Positions 49,317 to 60,632 of a stretch of 64,000 nt of DNA are shown piece by piece. Each line of letters opens with the position of its first letter. Position 1 is the first letter of the stretch. The stretch covers positions 62,001-126,000 of the forward strand of contig DATAOI010000052.1 in the NCBI GenBank assembly GCA_036265815.1, in the 5' to 3' direction. The stretch comes from Gemmatimonadales bacterium. GTDB taxonomy: Bacteria; Gemmatimonadota; Gemmatimonadetes; Gemmatimonadales; GWC2-71-9. The translations under genes and the position numbers were made by a program. Under the pieces are notes generated by a model. It made no database searches and was not told the origin of the DNA. It saw nothing but the letters and a program-made list of their open reading frames with translations.

Positions 49317-50852
49317 CTACCTCACCTTCTTCCACCCCGGCATGTACGGCGGCGGCAGGAGCGCCGCTCGGCGGAGCAGCTCCAGGTGTGGCGCCACGAT
49401 GTCCGCCAGCTGCTGCGCGGCATGCACGTGCAGCTCGCGGAGCAGGGCTGGGGGAGCCGCGGTCAGCAGCAGGGCCCCATGGATTCTGCCGGCGACCCTG
49501 AGCGGTACGATCAGCCGCGCCTCGCCGTCCACCAGCGCAAACGCGCCCGGCAGCGCCCCCGCCAGCACCTCGGCCAAGGACGTGCCCGCCACCGGGATCA
49601 GGGGAAGATCGGGCAGCGGCCGCCGCTCACCGGGCTCGAGCAACACCACCCGGTCACCTTCGCTCAGCCGGATGGCATAGCGCATCGCGTCGAACGGGAG
49701 CAGCCGGCCAGCCAGCTCGGAAACCCGGCACATCGCCTCGCCCATGTCACTGCTGCCCGCCATCACCTCGGCGACCTCGCCGACCAGGAGCTGGGAGACC
49801 GTTCCGCCAGCCTCGGGTGGCGTGGGCTCCTCGCCGGCGGACGCGAACAGCGCCACCTGTGCCGCGATGAGCGCGCCCAACCGAACCAGCAGCGCCGCAT
49901 CCTCGTCGACGTACAGATCGTGACCCACGCTCCCGGCGAGCAGGAACGCGGAGAAGCCGTTGCGACCGGCGATCCGGGCTCCCACGATCGAGCGCGGCTC
50001 CCCACCGGCCGGCTCGGTCAAGCTGAAATACCCCCTGGGCCAGCGAGGCTCGCGGTAGGTATCGGGGAGGAGCAGGCGATCCTCCGCGCCGAAGAGCTCA
50101 TTCACGTCGAGCTCCTGCCGTCCGATGACCAGCGAAGGATCGCCCCACATCGGCCCACCGGCGTGCTCGCCCAGCCGGAAGAAGCGGCCGCGCGGGCCAT
50201 CCGCCAGGAGTAGCTCGAGGTGGTCGTGCGGCAGCAGCGGCTCCAACGCTCTGCTCAACGCCGCCACATAGCGGTTCGGCGTGCCCGAATCTCCGTTGCT
50301 CTGGCCAACCACGTCGAGCAGCGCCGCAATACGCTCCAACTGCCGGGAAGTGGAGCCCGGCACATCCCATTGGCGCGCCAGCCGGCCGAAGAGCGGTGCG
50401 AGCCGGTGGGTCGCCAGCCGAAGCGTGACCAGGGCGGCGTCGCCGTACCGGCACGACTGAAGGTCGGCCACCAGCATCAGCCCGACGTCTCGCCGGCCGA
50501 AGCGTACGGGCACGGTCACCACGGAGCGGTACCCGGCGTCCCGCACCACCTCTTCCAGGAAGGTCAGCTGGGTCCCGTCGAGCTGAGGAGTCGGCAGAGG
50601 CACCGAGAGATCGTCCGCCGCAAGGGCTTGGGGACCGAGGAGCACCGCGCCACCCCGGGTAGGGTAGAGCCAAAGCGCCAGCAGATCATGCGGGACATCG
50701 ACCGAAAGCGCGCTCGAGAGCGCCTCATGCCAGGTCGCCAGCGCCACCGGATCCCCCAGACCGTCCTCGACCCGGAGGATCGGAACGAGCGGATCGGCCG
50801 CCGTTTCGGGCAGCGGAGGCTGGTTGGGTTCGGGGCTGCCCGGAAAGAACAT
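49317..50852 (-). CDS. Multi-GAF-domain regulatory protein
   Basis: A 511-residue soluble protein. I start at ATG 50852 (MFFPGSPEPNQP); upstream in-frame sequence is low complexity and contains the divergent copper operon region. At least three GAF-like sensor domains follow, around residues 30-170, 185-330 and 350-490, each with an alternating strand-helix pattern (RSVVTVPVRFGRRDVGLMLV, RSIVGARIAGRNGFSAFLL, EARLIVPLRVAGRIHGALLL). No kinase, GGDEF, phosphodiesterase or DNA-binding domain is present, so it would act by protein contact. Convergent with the metal permease. Function unknown. Confidence 0.78.
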   Translation of the reverse strand: MFFPGSPEPNQPPLPETAADPLVPILRVEDGLGDPVALATWHEALSSALSVDVPHDLLALWLYPTRGGAVLLGPQALAADDLSVPLPTPQLDGTQLTFLEEVVRDAGYRSVVTVPVRFGRRDVGLMLVADLQSCRYGDAALVTLRLATHRLAPLFGRLARQWDVPGSTSRQLERIAALLDVVGQSNGDSGTPNRYVAALSRALEPLLPHDHLELLLADGPRGRFFRLGEHAGGPMWGDPSLVIGRQELDVNELFGAEDRLLLPDTYREPRWPRGYFSLTEPAGGEPRSIVGARIAGRNGFSAFLLAGSVGHDLYVDEDAALLVRLGALIAAQVALFASAGEEPTPPEAGGTVSQLLVGEVAEVMAGSSDMGEAMCRVSELAGRLLPFDAMRYAIRLSEGDRVVLLEPGERRPLPDLPLIPVAGTSLAEVLAGALPGAFALVDGEARLIVPLRVAGRIHGALLLTAAPPALLRELHVHAAQQLADIVAPHLELLRRAALLPPPYMPGWKKVR

Positions 50853-51024
50853 GTCTGCCTTGGAGGCAGGAGGTGTGCCGAGGGCGGAACCCCGGCAAGT
50901 CGTTGCCGTCGGAGGGGTTGGCGTCGGATGGAGGGCTCCCGGGGCGCCGCGCTGGCCCACGCCGTCGCGTCCTGCCCGCGTTCGTTGCAGCCTGCTGGCG
51001 GCGAAGTGAGGCGGCCACCATAGC

Positions 51025-51053
51025 TTGACATACCCCTCCCCCCTATGTAGAAT
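51025..51053 (+). promoter_or_regulatory. Copper operon promoter with embedded CsoR-like operator
   Basis: TTGACA (51025-51030) and TAGAAT (51048-51053) with 17-bp spacing form a near-consensus promoter. Within it ACATA (51028-51032) and TATGT (51044-51048) are perfect inverted repeats around a C-rich core CCCCTCCCCCC. This is the form of a CsoR/RcnR-family operator, and csoR is the last gene of the operon. Binding would block the polymerase. Confidence 0.7.
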
Positions 51054-51091
51054 CCTCGCGTGTCGTCGCCTTACATCCTGAAGGAGTCCCC

Positions 51092-51316
51092 ATGCGGCAC
51101 CTGACACTCCATATCGCAGGCATGAGCTGCGGCCACTGCCTCAACGCGGTGAACCAGGCCCTGGCATCGGTGCCAGGGGTGCAGATCGATTCGGTCCGGA
51201 TCGGCCGAGCGGAGCTGCGGTTCGACGAGTCGATCACCACGCCCGCTCGCATCGAAACGGCCGTGGACAACGCCGGCTACCACGCCAGCAGCACGCCGTC
51301 CGAGGCGGGCGCGTAG
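51092..51316 (+). CDS. copZ: Copper chaperone, heavy-metal-associated domain (CopZ-like)
   Basis: A 74-residue ferredoxin-like HMA domain with metal motif [11 protein letters not shown] (C-x2-C) at residues 10-20. It would bind Cu(I) and hand it to the P-type ATPase two genes downstream. A Shine-Dalgarno (AAGGAG) precedes ATG 51092. First gene of a four-gene copper operon under the promoter described above. The gap to the next gene is 8 bp. Confidence 0.92.
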   Translation: MRHLTLHIAGMSCGHCLNAVNQALASVPGVQIDSVRIGRAELRFDESITTPARIETAVDNAGYHASSTPSEAGA

Positions 51317-51324
51317 CGCTCGAG

Positions 51325-51738
51325 ATGGTGATGAGCACCGCTCAGATCGTCGTGACCCTGCTCGGCATCGGCGCCGTCGCCTGGATCAACTGGTACTTCT
51401 TCCTTGCCGAGGCGCCGGAGGTGGCGGCCGCGGCGGGGGTGGATGGCCCTCAGCGCGCGCGGATCGAAGTCAAAGGCGGCTACTCGCCCGCGGTGGTGCG
51501 GGTTCGTGCCGGCCGGCCGGTGCGGCTCGAGTTCTACCGCGACGAGACCAGCGGGTGCACCGAGGAGGTGGTGCTGCCGGATTTCGGCATTCGTACCTTC
51601 CTGCCTCCATACCGGACGACGCCCGTGGAGTTCACGCCAGTGCGTGCCGGCAGCTACGAGTTCACCTGCGGCATGGGGATGGTACGGGGACGGGTCATCG
51701 CGGAGGCTCCCGCCGCCGACGGGGGAGAACGGCCATGA
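51325..51738 (+). CDS. Membrane-anchored cupredoxin-like protein
   Basis: A 137-residue protein with an N-terminal hydrophobic helix ([19 protein letters not shown]) and a cupredoxin-like domain (about 45-125): [20 protein letters not shown], a Cys in [11 protein letters not shown] and the C-terminal [11 protein letters not shown] with Cys and Met ligands. Such cupredoxin_1 proteins sit between copZ and copA in many copper operons and likely pass or bind periplasmic copper. The gene stop overlaps the copA start (ATGA). Confidence 0.82.
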   Translation: MVMSTAQIVVTLLGIGAVAWINWYFFLAEAPEVAAAAGVDGPQRARIEVKGGYSPAVVRVRAGRPVRLEFYRDETSGCTEEVVLPDFGIRTFLPPYRTTPVEFTPVRAGSYEFTCGMGMVRGRVIAEAPAADGGERP

Positions 51739-54026
51739 CGACCGCGGCCCCGAATGCTCCGGACCAGTGCACCATTCCGGTGACCGGGATGACCTGTGCC
51801 GCATGCAGCGGGCGGGTGCAGCGCACGCTCGAGCGGACGCCGGGCGTCACCGGCGCCAATGTCAATCTCATGACCGGCAGCGCGACAATCAGGTATGACC
51901 GGGGCGCGATCTCCCCGGCAGGACTGGTCGAGGTCATCCGCTCCACCGGCTACGGCGCAGAGCTCCCCTCGCCGGACGCCTCATCCGAAGATCTGCTCGA
52001 GGCGCAGGACCAGACCCGCGCCGATGAGGTCCGGGAGCTACGGCGGAAGCTCGCCGTGAGCGCCACTGCCGCCGTACTCGCCATGCTGGTGAGCATGCGA
52101 TCCGGGGCGAGCATGGGCGGCGGCACCGCCCTCGGACGATACCTCCTGCTCGCCCTCACCATTCCGGTCGTCGGCTGGGCTGGACGCCACTTCTATGCTC
52201 GGGCATGGGCCGCGGTTCGGCACCACAGCGCCGACATGAACACGCTCATCGCGGTCGGAACCGGGGCCGCGTTCCTGTACAGTCTCGTGCTGACATTGGC
52301 GGGAAGCTGGTTCGCGGCCCATGGGATCGAGCCGCAGGTCTACTTCGAGGCGGTGAGCTGGATCATCGCTCTGGTCCTGCTCGGCAACCTGCTGGAGGCC
52401 CGGGCCAAGGGGCAGACCACCGGCGCCATCCGCCGGTTGATCGGACTCCGTCCGGCGACCGCCCGGGTGATCCGCGATGGCGGGGAGGTGGAGATCGGTC
52501 TGGCGGAGCTGCGCATCCGGGACGTCGTCGTGGTCCGGCCCGGAGAGAAGCTCCCCGCCGACGGCACCGTGCTCGAGGGCAGCAGCAACGTGGACGAATC
52601 GATGCTCACCGGCGAGCCGGTGCCGGTGCCGAAGCGGGCTGGCGACGCGGTCATCGGCGCGACGCTCAACCAGAACGGCGCGTTCCGCTTCCAGGTCGAT
52701 CGGGTGGGCCAGGACACGGTGCTCTCTCGGATCATTCGCCTGGTGCAGCAGGCCCAGGGATCCAAGGCGCCGATCCAGCGCCTGGCCGACCGGATTTCCG
52801 CGATCTTCGTTCCCGTCGTGCTCTCGATCGCGGTCGCAACCTTCGTCATCTGGTTCGACTTCGGTCCCGCTCCCGCGTACCTGCACGGGCTGGTCTCCGC
52901 CGTGACGGTGCTGATCATCGCCTGCCCCTGCGCCATGGGCCTGGCCGTGCCGACTGCGGTGATGGTTTCGACCGGCCGCGGCGCCGAGCTCGGGGTGCTG
53001 ATCAAGGGCGGTGAAGTGCTGGAGCGGAGTCACGCGATCGACACGGTCGTCTTCGACAAGACGGGGACGATCACGGCCGGCCGCCCCGTGGTACGGTCGG
53101 TTCTGCTCGCGCCCGGCATCGACCCGGAGCTCGCGGGAGACGAGACCCGCCTGCTCCAGCTCGCCGCGGCGGTGGAGCAGAAGAGCGAGCACCCGTTGGC
53201 CGATGCCGTTGTCGCCGAGGCGGAGCGGCGGGGCGCCGCTGCCCTGAGCGCAACCGATTTCGAGAGTCGCACCGGCAGCGGAATCGTGGGCACCGTTCTG
53301 GGCCTGCGAGTGGCCGTGGGCAACGCCGCCCTGGTGCGTGAGCTGGGAGCCGATCCGACCGCGCTCGCTGCCCACGCGGACCGCCTGGCCGCGGAGGGAA
53401 GCACGCCCGCATTCGTCGTGGTGGATGGTCGGCTCGCCGGTCTGCTTGCCGTCGCCGATCCGGTGAAGCCGACCAGCCGTCAGGCCGTGGCGGTGCTCCA
53501 GCGGCTGGGCATCGATACGGTGCTCCTCACCGGCGACGATCGCCGCACCGCGGAGGCCGTGGCCCACGCCGTCGGCATCCGTCGCGTCGTCGCCGAGGTC
53601 CTGCCCGACCGCAAGCTGGAGGAGGTCCGCCGGATCCAGGAGCAGGGGAAGGTCGTCGCCATGGTGGGCGATGGCCTCAACGACGCGCCCGCCCTAGCCC
53701 AGGCGGACGTGGGTATCGCCATGGGGACCGGCACCGACGTGGCCATCGATGCCGGCGCGATCACCCTCATGCGGGGCGATCCGCTCGGTGCGGTCACCGC
53801 GATCGCGCTGGCCCGGCGGACAATGCGGCTCATTCGGCAGAATCTCTTCTGGGCCTTCATCTACAACGTGATCGGCATTCCGGTCGCGGCCGGCGTGTTG
53901 TATCCGGTGTTCGGCCTTCGCCTCACTCCCGCGATGGGGGCGGCAGCAATGGCCCTGAGCTCCGTGAGCGTGATCTCCAACAGTCTGCGGCTGCGCCGCT
54001 TCTCTCTGCGAGGGGACCTGGTATGA
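51735..54026 (+). CDS. copA: Copper-exporting P1B-type ATPase
   Basis: A 763-residue ion-pumping ATPase. One N-terminal HMA domain ([11 protein letters not shown]) precedes about eight transmembrane helices. The key motifs are the TGE loop ([10 protein letters not shown]), CPC in the ion channel ([15 protein letters not shown]), the phosphorylation site DKTGTITAG, the HP motif [10 protein letters not shown] and the hinge [16 protein letters not shown]. The CPC and N-terminal HMA indicate Cu(I) export. It overlaps the preceding cupredoxin gene (ATGA) and the following csoR (ATGA). Start ATG 51735. Confidence 0.97.
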   Translation: MTTAAPNAPDQCTIPVTGMTCAACSGRVQRTLERTPGVTGANVNLMTGSATIRYDRGAISPAGLVEVIRSTGYGAELPSPDASSEDLLEAQDQTRADEVRELRRKLAVSATAAVLAMLVSMRSGASMGGGTALGRYLLLALTIPVVGWAGRHFYARAWAAVRHHSADMNTLIAVGTGAAFLYSLVLTLAGSWFAAHGIEPQVYFEAVSWIIALVLLGNLLEARAKGQTTGAIRRLIGLRPATARVIRDGGEVEIGLAELRIRDVVVVRPGEKLPADGTVLEGSSNVDESMLTGEPVPVPKRAGDAVIGATLNQNGAFRFQVDRVGQDTVLSRIIRLVQQAQGSKAPIQRLADRISAIFVPVVLSIAVATFVIWFDFGPAPAYLHGLVSAVTVLIIACPCAMGLAVPTAVMVSTGRGAELGVLIKGGEVLERSHAIDTVVFDKTGTITAGRPVVRSVLLAPGIDPELAGDETRLLQLAAAVEQKSEHPLADAVVAEAERRGAAALSATDFESRTGSGIVGTVLGLRVAVGNAALVRELGADPTALAAHADRLAAEGSTPAFVVVDGRLAGLLAVADPVKPTSRQAVAVLQRLGIDTVLLTGDDRRTAEAVAHAVGIRRVVAEVLPDRKLEEVRRIQEQGKVVAMVGDGLNDAPALAQADVGIAMGTGTDVAIDAGAITLMRGDPLGAVTAIALARRTMRLIRQNLFWAFIYNVIGIPVAAGVLYPVFGLRLTPAMGAAAMALSSVSVISNSLRLRRFSLRGDLV

Positions 54027-54364
54027 ACGACGTCATCGCTCCCTGCGCCTGCGCCGCCCGCCCGGGAGACGGGGCCCACGCCACGGCGGTCGACCCGGAG
54101 ATCAAGCGTGCCGTCGTCACCCGCCTGCGGCGGATCGAGGGCCAGATCCGGGGTCTTCAGAAGATGGTGGACGAGGAGCGTTACTGCGCCGACGTGCTGA
54201 TGCAGGTCTCTTCGGTGCAGGAGGCGCTACGGGGCGTGGGTCGGTCGCTGCTGCACAACCACCTGAAGCACTGCGCCACCCAGGCCATTCGCTCGGGCGA
54301 TCCGGCGCAGGCGGAAGCAATGTACCAGGAGTTGATGGAGCTGATGTCTCGAAGTCTCAGATAG
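54023..54364 (+). CDS. csoR: CsoR-family copper-sensing repressor
   Basis: A 113-residue all-helical repressor of the DUF156/CsoR family. The copper-sensing Cys-His-Cys set is visible: Cys in [10 protein letters not shown] and His/Cys in [11 protein letters not shown] (H-x3-C), as in mycobacterial CsoR. The helix [18 protein letters not shown] is highly conserved. An N-terminal tail (PCACAARPG) adds extra Cys. It is the last gene of the copper operon, placed to repress the promoter at 51025-51053; ATGA overlaps the copA stop. Its own end overlaps the convergent MFS gene by 8 bp. Confidence 0.95.
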   Translation: MNDVIAPCACAARPGDGAHATAVDPEIKRAVVTRLRRIEGQIRGLQKMVDEERYCADVLMQVSSVQEALRGVGRSLLHNHLKHCATQAIRSGDPAQAEAMYQELMELMSRSLR

Positions 54365-55859
54365 CCAGCGGCTCGGCCGCGACCCGCGCCATGTCTCGAG
54401 CCACGGTGCGGGCGGCTCCCAGCAGCACCAGGCCGCCCGCGAGCGCCACCCCGGGCAGGACCAGCACCGCACGGTCCAGGCCGAAGCGGTCGGACAGCGC
54501 ACCGACCAGGGGAAACGCCACCGTGTCGCCCACCAGGTGGATGAAGCAGAGGTAGGCGCCTGCCACCGTCGCGGTGATCCGGGCCGGCACCACGTCGAAG
54601 ATCACCGCCGCGATGGGGCCGTTGTACCAGGAGATGAAGAAGAACGCCGCGCAGAACACCGGCACGAATACGGCCAGATCGCGCACCGTGAGCAGCCAGA
54701 CGGTGAGCGGCGCGCCCAGCAGCAGCCCGATCGAGATCGTCAGCACCCGCCCCGTCTTGGTGTAGCGTCGAAGCCAGTCGGCGACCACTCCCCCGCAGAG
54801 CGCGCCGGCGATGCCCGCCACGAGACCCCAGGTCCCCAGCAGCGTCGCCGCCTCGGTCACCTGGAGTCCGAGCTCCCGGGCCATGAAGGTCGGTGCCCAG
54901 CCGACCAGACCGTTGACCCCGAAGGAAATGAGCGCACCGCCCAGGAAGACGTACACCAGCGTCGGCGTGCGCAGCACCGCCGCGAGCGAGGCGGCCAGAT
55001 CGCCGAACACCCGGACCAGCGCACTCGGCCCTTCGGCGGGCGCGCGCGCGAAGTGCCGGACCCATACTCTGATGTTGAAGGCGAGCCCGATGGCCACGGC
55101 CGCCCCGAACGCGGCGACGTCGACCTTGGAGTCCGCCCCCGACACGCGATCGAGCTGGAAGGCAAGCAGGCCACCGACGGCGACACCGCTCAGCAGTGGT
55201 GCGAAGTGGCGCATGATAGCCATGAGCCCCACCTCAAGCTCATCCAGGGCGGCCTTGAGCGACACCATCCGGGGACGCCGAACCGGATCCCGCAGTCTGA
55301 TGGTCAAGGAGGCCAGAGCGAAGCCCGGTAGGCTCACGGCGAAGAGGGCGGTCCGCCAATCATAGGCGGCCTCGAGGCGGCCGCCGAGCCAGATCCCCAG
55401 CACGCCGCCCAGCGTGATTCCGGCCGAGAGGATGCCCATGGCCACGGCGCGACCGCGGGAGGGGAAGTAATCCGCCGCCAGCGACTGGGCCGCGGCGCCA
55501 AACGCCGCCCCGCCCGCCCCCACCAGCGCCCGTGCGAGGAGCAGTCCCCCGAAGCTGTCGGCGAACCCGCTCGCGAGCGTGCAGGCGCTCCACAGCAGCA
55601 CGCCGCCGGTGATGACCCCGCGGCGGGAGCGCAGGTCACTGAGCACGCCGAATGGCAGCGCCGCCAGCGCAAACACCAGCACGTACGACGAGGCCAGCCA
55701 GCCGAGTTGGGCGTCGGAGATGTGCAGGTCCCGCTTGATCGGCTCGAACAACGCGAAGACGATGTTGCGGTTGACGAAGCTCAGCAGGTTGGTCAGCGCG
55801 AGGAGGCCGAGGGCGTACCGGCTGTAGGCGGACGACGGCGGGTTGAGCGGCGGGGTCAC
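54357..55859 (-). CDS. Major facilitator superfamily transporter
   Basis: A 500-residue transporter with about 12 hydrophobic helices and MFS signatures ([48 protein letters not shown]). The overall organisation and the motif [11 protein letters not shown] resemble spinster-like lipid/solute carriers. It is the last gene of a minus-strand operon after a deoxyhypusine-synthase-like gene, overlapping it by ATGA. It may move the operon's small-molecule product across the inner membrane. Substrate unknown. Confidence 0.9.
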   Translation of the reverse strand: MTPPLNPPSSAYSRYALGLLALTNLLSFVNRNIVFALFEPIKRDLHISDAQLGWLASSYVLVFALAALPFGVLSDLRSRRGVITGGVLLWSACTLASGFADSFGGLLLARALVGAGGAAFGAAAQSLAADYFPSRGRAVAMGILSAGITLGGVLGIWLGGRLEAAYDWRTALFAVSLPGFALASLTIRLRDPVRRPRMVSLKAALDELEVGLMAIMRHFAPLLSGVAVGGLLAFQLDRVSGADSKVDVAAFGAAVAIGLAFNIRVWVRHFARAPAEGPSALVRVFGDLAASLAAVLRTPTLVYVFLGGALISFGVNGLVGWAPTFMARELGLQVTEAATLLGTWGLVAGIAGALCGGVVADWLRRYTKTGRVLTISIGLLLGAPLTVWLLTVRDLAVFVPVFCAAFFFISWYNGPIAAVIFDVVPARITATVAGAYLCFIHLVGDTVAFPLVGALSDRFGLDRAVLVLPGVALAGGLVLLGAARTVARDMARVAAEPLAI

Positions 55860-57031
55860 CGCCGCGCCACGGTCTCGGCCCCGCCGGCGCCCGGGTGCAT
55901 GTGGCTCAGCGACTCGTCCGCACGCTGATCGCGGAAGGCCAGGGCGGCCCGGTACTCGTCGATCAGCCGGTCCATCATCTCCTGGCGCCGGGCGAACAGG
56001 CGCTTGAGCGGGCGGGCTTCGCGCCGCTCCTTGGCATAGGCGGTGAGGAGCGGCAGCGCGATGGAATTGTCGCTGTACACCACGACCGTCCCGGGGAGCT
56101 GGTCGGGGTCGATCTTTCCCCAGCTCACGGCCTCGGCGGGCGTGGCGCCGGAGAGACCTCCGGTGTCCGGCCGGGCATCGGTCATCTGGAGGAAGTAGTC
56201 GTGCCCCCGCTCGTCGATCCCCAGCACCTCCTGGATCTGGGGCTCGGTCTGCAGCATGAAGTTCTTGGGGCTGCCACCGCCGACGATGAGCACTCCGCTC
56301 TTCCCGCCTGAGCGCTTGGCCTCGAGCACGATGCTGGCGGTCTCGTTGACGTCGGCGCTCACGTCAAAGCGGAGCTTGCTTCCCGCCAGGGCCTGCTCGG
56401 CCACGTTCATGCCGATCGAGCTGTCGCCGGGCGAGCTGGTATACAGCGGCACCTGCAGGTCGTGCGCAGCCGAAAGGACCGAGCGGCGAGTGAGCCCCAG
56501 GGCCTTCTCCCGCTCCCGGACGTACCCGCCCAGCAGGTAGTGGTACTCGGCGCTGCTCATCGGCCGCTGGAACTCCTCCCGCGCGGACACGTCGCGGATG
56601 AACGCATCGGTGGAGAGCAGCACGTGATAGTCGAAGAAGATATCGTAGATCCGCACGACGCCCTTGTCGCGCAGCTCGACGTCGTTCGCGTTGGGGGTGC
56701 CGCGATGCATCGCCAGTCCGAGCGCGAAGTGCGCGTCGTGATACAGGTTGGCCCCGGTGGAGATGATCCAGTCGACGAAGCCCGACTCCATGAGCGGGAT
56801 GAGGCAGCTCATGCCCAGTCCCGCGGGTGTCATGGCGCCAGTGAGGGTCATGCCGACGGTGACATCCGGCTCGAGCATCCGCTGCACGAAGAGCTGGCAG
56901 CCTTCCCGCAGGCGGCCGGCGTTGTAGGCCAGGAATGCGTCGTCGATCAGGCCCGCCACCGTTTCCCGCCCGGAGATCGCGGCCGGCTCGATGCGCTGCC
57001 CCCGAAGGTACGGAGCCGAAGGACGAGTCAT
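55856..57031 (-). CDS. Deoxyhypusine synthase-family protein
   Basis: A 391-residue protein of the deoxyhypusine synthase fold. The catalytic-lysine segment reads [14 protein letters not shown], matching the eukaryotic EAVSWGK motif, and NAD-binding segments include [25 protein letters not shown] and [12 protein letters not shown]. Bacteria lack eIF5A hypusination, so the bacterial homologues probably act on small molecules (polyamine metabolism such as homospermidine formation is known for relatives). It overlaps the MFS gene and follows the LOG-type gene by 4 bp. Substrate not determined. Confidence 0.92.
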   Translation of the reverse strand: MTRPSAPYLRGQRIEPAAISGRETVAGLIDDAFLAYNAGRLREGCQLFVQRMLEPDVTVGMTLTGAMTPAGLGMSCLIPLMESGFVDWIISTGANLYHDAHFALGLAMHRGTPNANDVELRDKGVVRIYDIFFDYHVLLSTDAFIRDVSAREEFQRPMSSAEYHYLLGGYVREREKALGLTRRSVLSAAHDLQVPLYTSSPGDSSIGMNVAEQALAGSKLRFDVSADVNETASIVLEAKRSGGKSGVLIVGGGSPKNFMLQTEPQIQEVLGIDERGHDYFLQMTDARPDTGGLSGATPAEAVSWGKIDPDQLPGTVVVYSDNSIALPLLTAYAKERREARPLKRLFARRQEMMDRLIDEYRAALAFRDQRADESLSHMHPGAGGAETVARR

Positions 57032-57035
57032 ACGA

Positions 57036-57780
<745 letters not shown>

Positions 57781-57791
<11 letters not shown>

Positions 57792-58929
57792 GGGTCAGAC
57801 GCTCGATCGCGGCGCGGTGGTCATCGCGCACGTTGTAGAAGTAGGGGGAGATCCGGACGTGCCCCGGACGGGCGTCGGAGACGATGCGCGCCTCCGCCAG
57901 CCGGCGGACGTCCCGGGCCGGGTCCGCGCTCGGCAGCATGACGATGGCGGACCGCTCCTCTCGAGAAGATGCCACCTGGGGCTGGAGACCCGCGGCGCGG
58001 GCCTGATCGATCAGGTCCTCCGCCAGGGCCATGGTGAGGCGGCGGATCTCCACCACGCCGATCTCCTCGATCAGGTCCAAGCCCCCCAGCTGCGCGTAGA
58101 CCGGCAGCAGGGCAGGCGTTCCGGTCTCGAGCCGGCGGGCGTCGGCGTGCAGCTCCAGTCCGCGCGGATCGAAGTTGAACTGCTGCCGGTGCGAGAACCA
58201 TCCGGCCGAGCGAGGCGCCAGCGTCGGGAGCAGCTCGGGTCTGGCGTAGAGAAACGCGACGCCGGTGCCGCCCAGCAGCCACTTGAGGCCGCCACCGCAA
58301 TAGAAGTCGACGTCCAGGGCCCGCACGTCGACCGGAAGCTGGCCCGCCGCCTGGTACCCATCGATCAGCAGCAGCGCGCCTCGGCGGTGGGCCACCTCGG
58401 ACAGGGCGCGTACATCCTGGATGGCGCCGCTGGTGAAGAACACGTGGCTGGTGGCCACCAGCGCGGTGCGGTCATCGACGGCCCGGGCGATGGCCTCGAC
58501 CGGCACACCGATCCCATCGGGGCTCTCCACCACCACCAGCTCCACTCCCGCGCTCCTTCGGGCCAGCCACTGGTAGGCCACCGTGGGGAAATCGAGCGCG
58601 GTCACCACCACCTTGGGGCGGCGGCCATACTCCAGCGACTGCGCCACCGCGGTGAGCGCGCTCGAGATGCTGGGATGCAGCGCCACGGCGCCGTCCGCCG
58701 CCCCGATCAGGTGTCCGTAGCGACTCCGGAGCTCCGCCAGAGCCGCCCACCAGATGTCGTACCAGGCGGCCGCGCCGCGGCCCTCCCAGAGGTCGAGAAA
58801 CTCCTCGACCTTGGCGCGCGACCGGCGGGACAGCGCGCCCAGCGAGCAGCTGTTGAGGTAGATGGAGTGGCGGAAGATGGGGAATTCCGCCCGGTAGTCC
58901 CGGGGAGGAGCGGGGGCGGCGGTGGCCAT
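57781..58929 (-). CDS. Class V PLP aminotransferase / cysteine desulfurase-like
   Basis: A 382-residue fold-type I PLP enzyme of the aminotransferase class V family (kynureninase/cysteine desulfurase/isopenicillin epimerase group). The PLP lysine is in CGGGLKWLLGGTG and the Asp that binds the pyridine nitrogen is in LLIDGYQAAGQ. I start at ATG 58929; ATG 58953 is also possible. A TATATT hexamer 9 nt upstream could drive a leaderless mRNA. It is the first gene of a four-gene operon. Substrate and reaction type not fixed by sequence. Confidence 0.88.
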
Positions 58930-58938
58930 AGCGAGCCC

Positions 58939-58944
58939 AATATA
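58939..58944 (-). promoter_or_regulatory. Candidate -10 before the aminotransferase gene
   Basis: On the minus strand TATATT lies 9 nt before ATG 58929. If used, the leader would be about 2-3 nt. No good -35. Confidence 0.3.
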
Positions 58945-58989
58945 ACCGACCATGGGCCCGCGGCAGCACCCGCCGCATGAGGGTGGATG

Positions 58990-58995
58990 TATTAT
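58990..58995 (+). promoter_or_regulatory. Candidate -10 before the small 59001 gene
   Basis: TATTAT lies 5 nt before ATG 59001 and is preceded by TG with one intervening base (an extended -10). It fits a leaderless transcript. Confidence 0.4.
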
Positions 58996-59000
58996 GCAGC

Positions 59001-59300
59001 ATGTTCGCCCCTCACGTCGCCGGGAATGCGGCGCCGAGCTATCGGGGGTCGTGGTGGAGGCTTGTCGCGCGGCTGTCGGTGAGCGCCCTGCTGCGCCCGC
59101 GCCTGGCGCTCGACCTCGTGGCCACCGCCTGGGCCTTTCGCCGGCGTCGGTGGTGGGCGCGGCCGCCATTCCTGCCGCTCCCCGATCGGAAGTATCTGCG
59201 CTGGCGGATGTATACGGCGTATGCCGACGAGGAGGCCGTCCCGCCGGCCGAGGACGTAGTGCGCTTCGCCACGTGGCGGCGCGAGACCATGGGTCTGTAA
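59001..59300 (+). CDS. Small basic protein of unknown function, upstream of NDH-2
   Basis: A 99-residue protein rich in Arg and Trp (WRLVARLSVSALLRPRLALD, RRRRWWARPPFLPLPDRKYL) with no clear transmembrane helix, ending YADEEAVPPAEDVVRFATWR. I start at ATG 59001 because of the adjacent hexamer; ATG 58977 would add 8 residues. The family is not recognised; the pattern of a small basic protein before NADH dehydrogenase suggests an accessory or assembly role, which is inference only. It precedes NDH-2 by 15 bp. Confidence 0.65.
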   Translation: MFAPHVAGNAAPSYRGSWWRLVARLSVSALLRPRLALDLVATAWAFRRRRWWARPPFLPLPDRKYLRWRMYTAYADEEAVPPAEDVVRFATWRRETMGL

Positions 59301-59315
59301 CCTGAGGAGTGCGCG

Positions 59316-60632
59316 GTGATCGGAGCTCCGGAGAAGACTGGATTGCCCCATCTGGTCATCGTGGGAGGCGGGTTCGCCGGATTGTACGCCGCCAAGGCGC
59401 TGAGCAAGGCGCCCCTGCGGGTGACGCTGGTGGACCGGCACAATCATCACCTGTTCCAGCCGATGCTCTACCAGGTGGCAACGGCGGGTCTCAACCCCAG
59501 CGACATCGCCTCGCCCATCCGGTCGATCCTGCGGCGCTCCAGGAACACCGAGGTGCTGTTGGCGGAGGTCGATGCCGTCGACCCCGCGGCCCGCCGGATC
59601 CACCTGACCGATGGCGACAGCCTCGCCTACGACTATCTGATCGTCGCCACCGGCGCGCGCCATTCCTATTTCGGCCACGACGCGTGGGAGCCGCTCGCCC
59701 CCGGGCTCAAGAGCCTGGAAGATGCGCTGGAGATCCGCCGACGGGTGCTGCTGGCCTTCGAGCGAGCGGAGCGGGAGACCGACTCGGTCCGGCGGCATGC
59801 CTATCTCACGTTCGTGATCGTGGGGGGCGGACCAACCGGCGTCGAGATGGCCGGGGCCGTGGCGGAGATTCGCCGCTATGCGCTGCGCCGGGACTTCCGC
59901 CGGATCGATCCGGGTGAGGCCACCGTCATGCTGCTCGAGGGCGGCCCCCGATTGCTGCCCTCTTACCCTCCGAGCCTGAGCGAGCAGGCGAAGCTCAAGC
60001 TGCGCCGGCTGGGTGTGGAGGTGCGCACCGAAACCCTGGTGACCGATATCCGTCCGGGCTCGGTGGGTGCCGCGGGCTGGACCATCCCCACTCAGACCGT
60101 CATCTGGGCCGCCGGCAACACCGCCAGTCCCCTGCTCACGAGCCTGGGTACGCCGCTCGACCGGATGGGACGCGCGCTGGTCGAGCCGGACTGCTCCATC
60201 CCGGGCCATCCCGAAGTCTTCGTGCTGGGCGACGCCGCCGCGTTCGAGCACCAGACCGGCGGCACCCTTCCCGGCATCTGCCCCGTAGCCATTCAGATGG
60301 GGGTCTACGCGGCGCGTACGATCGAGGGCGATCTCGCCGGCCGGCCCCGCCGCGCATTCCACTACTGGGACAAGGGTCAGCTGGCGGTGATCGGCCGGGG
60401 CCAGGCGGTGGCGGACATTTGGAAGCTCCACTTCGGCGGATTCGTCGCTTGGCTAACCTGGATCTTCGTGCACATCTTTTTCCTGATCGGATTCCGCAAC
60501 CGGATCCTGGTTCTGCTCCAATGGGGCTGGTCGTACGCGACCTACAGCCGCGGCGCTCGGCTGATCACCGGCGAGGCGCGCATGCCCGCCGTGCCGCTCA
60601 GAGCGGTTGGAATGCCCGGCGCATCGCCGTGA
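59316..60632 (+). CDS. Type II NADH dehydrogenase (NDH-2)
   Basis: A 438-residue FAD enzyme oxidising NADH and reducing quinone at the membrane without proton pumping. The FAD motif VIVGGGFAGLYAAKAL is at the N-terminus and the NAD(P)H motif VIVGGGPTGVEMAGAVAE near residue 170. The C-terminal membrane-binding segment is WIFVHIFFLIGFRNRILVLL. Start GTG 59316 with GAGGAG upstream. The stop overlaps the queG start (GTGA). Confidence 0.94.
   Translation: MIGAPEKTGLPHLVIVGGGFAGLYAAKALSKAPLRVTLVDRHNHHLFQPMLYQVATAGLNPSDIASPIRSILRRSRNTEVLLAEVDAVDPAARRIHLTDGDSLAYDYLIVATGARHSYFGHDAWEPLAPGLKSLEDALEIRRRVLLAFERAERETDSVRRHAYLTFVIVGGGPTGVEMAGAVAEIRRYALRRDFRRIDPGEATVMLLEGGPRLLPSYPPSLSEQAKLKLRRLGVEVRTETLVTDIRPGSVGAAGWTIPTQTVIWAAGNTASPLLTSLGTPLDRMGRALVEPDCSIPGHPEVFVLGDAAAFEHQTGGTLPGICPVAIQMGVYAARTIEGDLAGRPRRAFHYWDKGQLAVIGRGQAVADIWKLHFGGFVAWLTWIFVHIFFLIGFRNRILVLLQWGWSYATYSRGARLITGEARMPAVPLRAVGMPGASP

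Noticed and set aside
49317-51107. Longer start for the GAF protein reaching into the copper promoter.
   Set aside because: The extra 85 codons are low complexity and overlap the copZ promoter and operator; ATG 50852 is more sensible.
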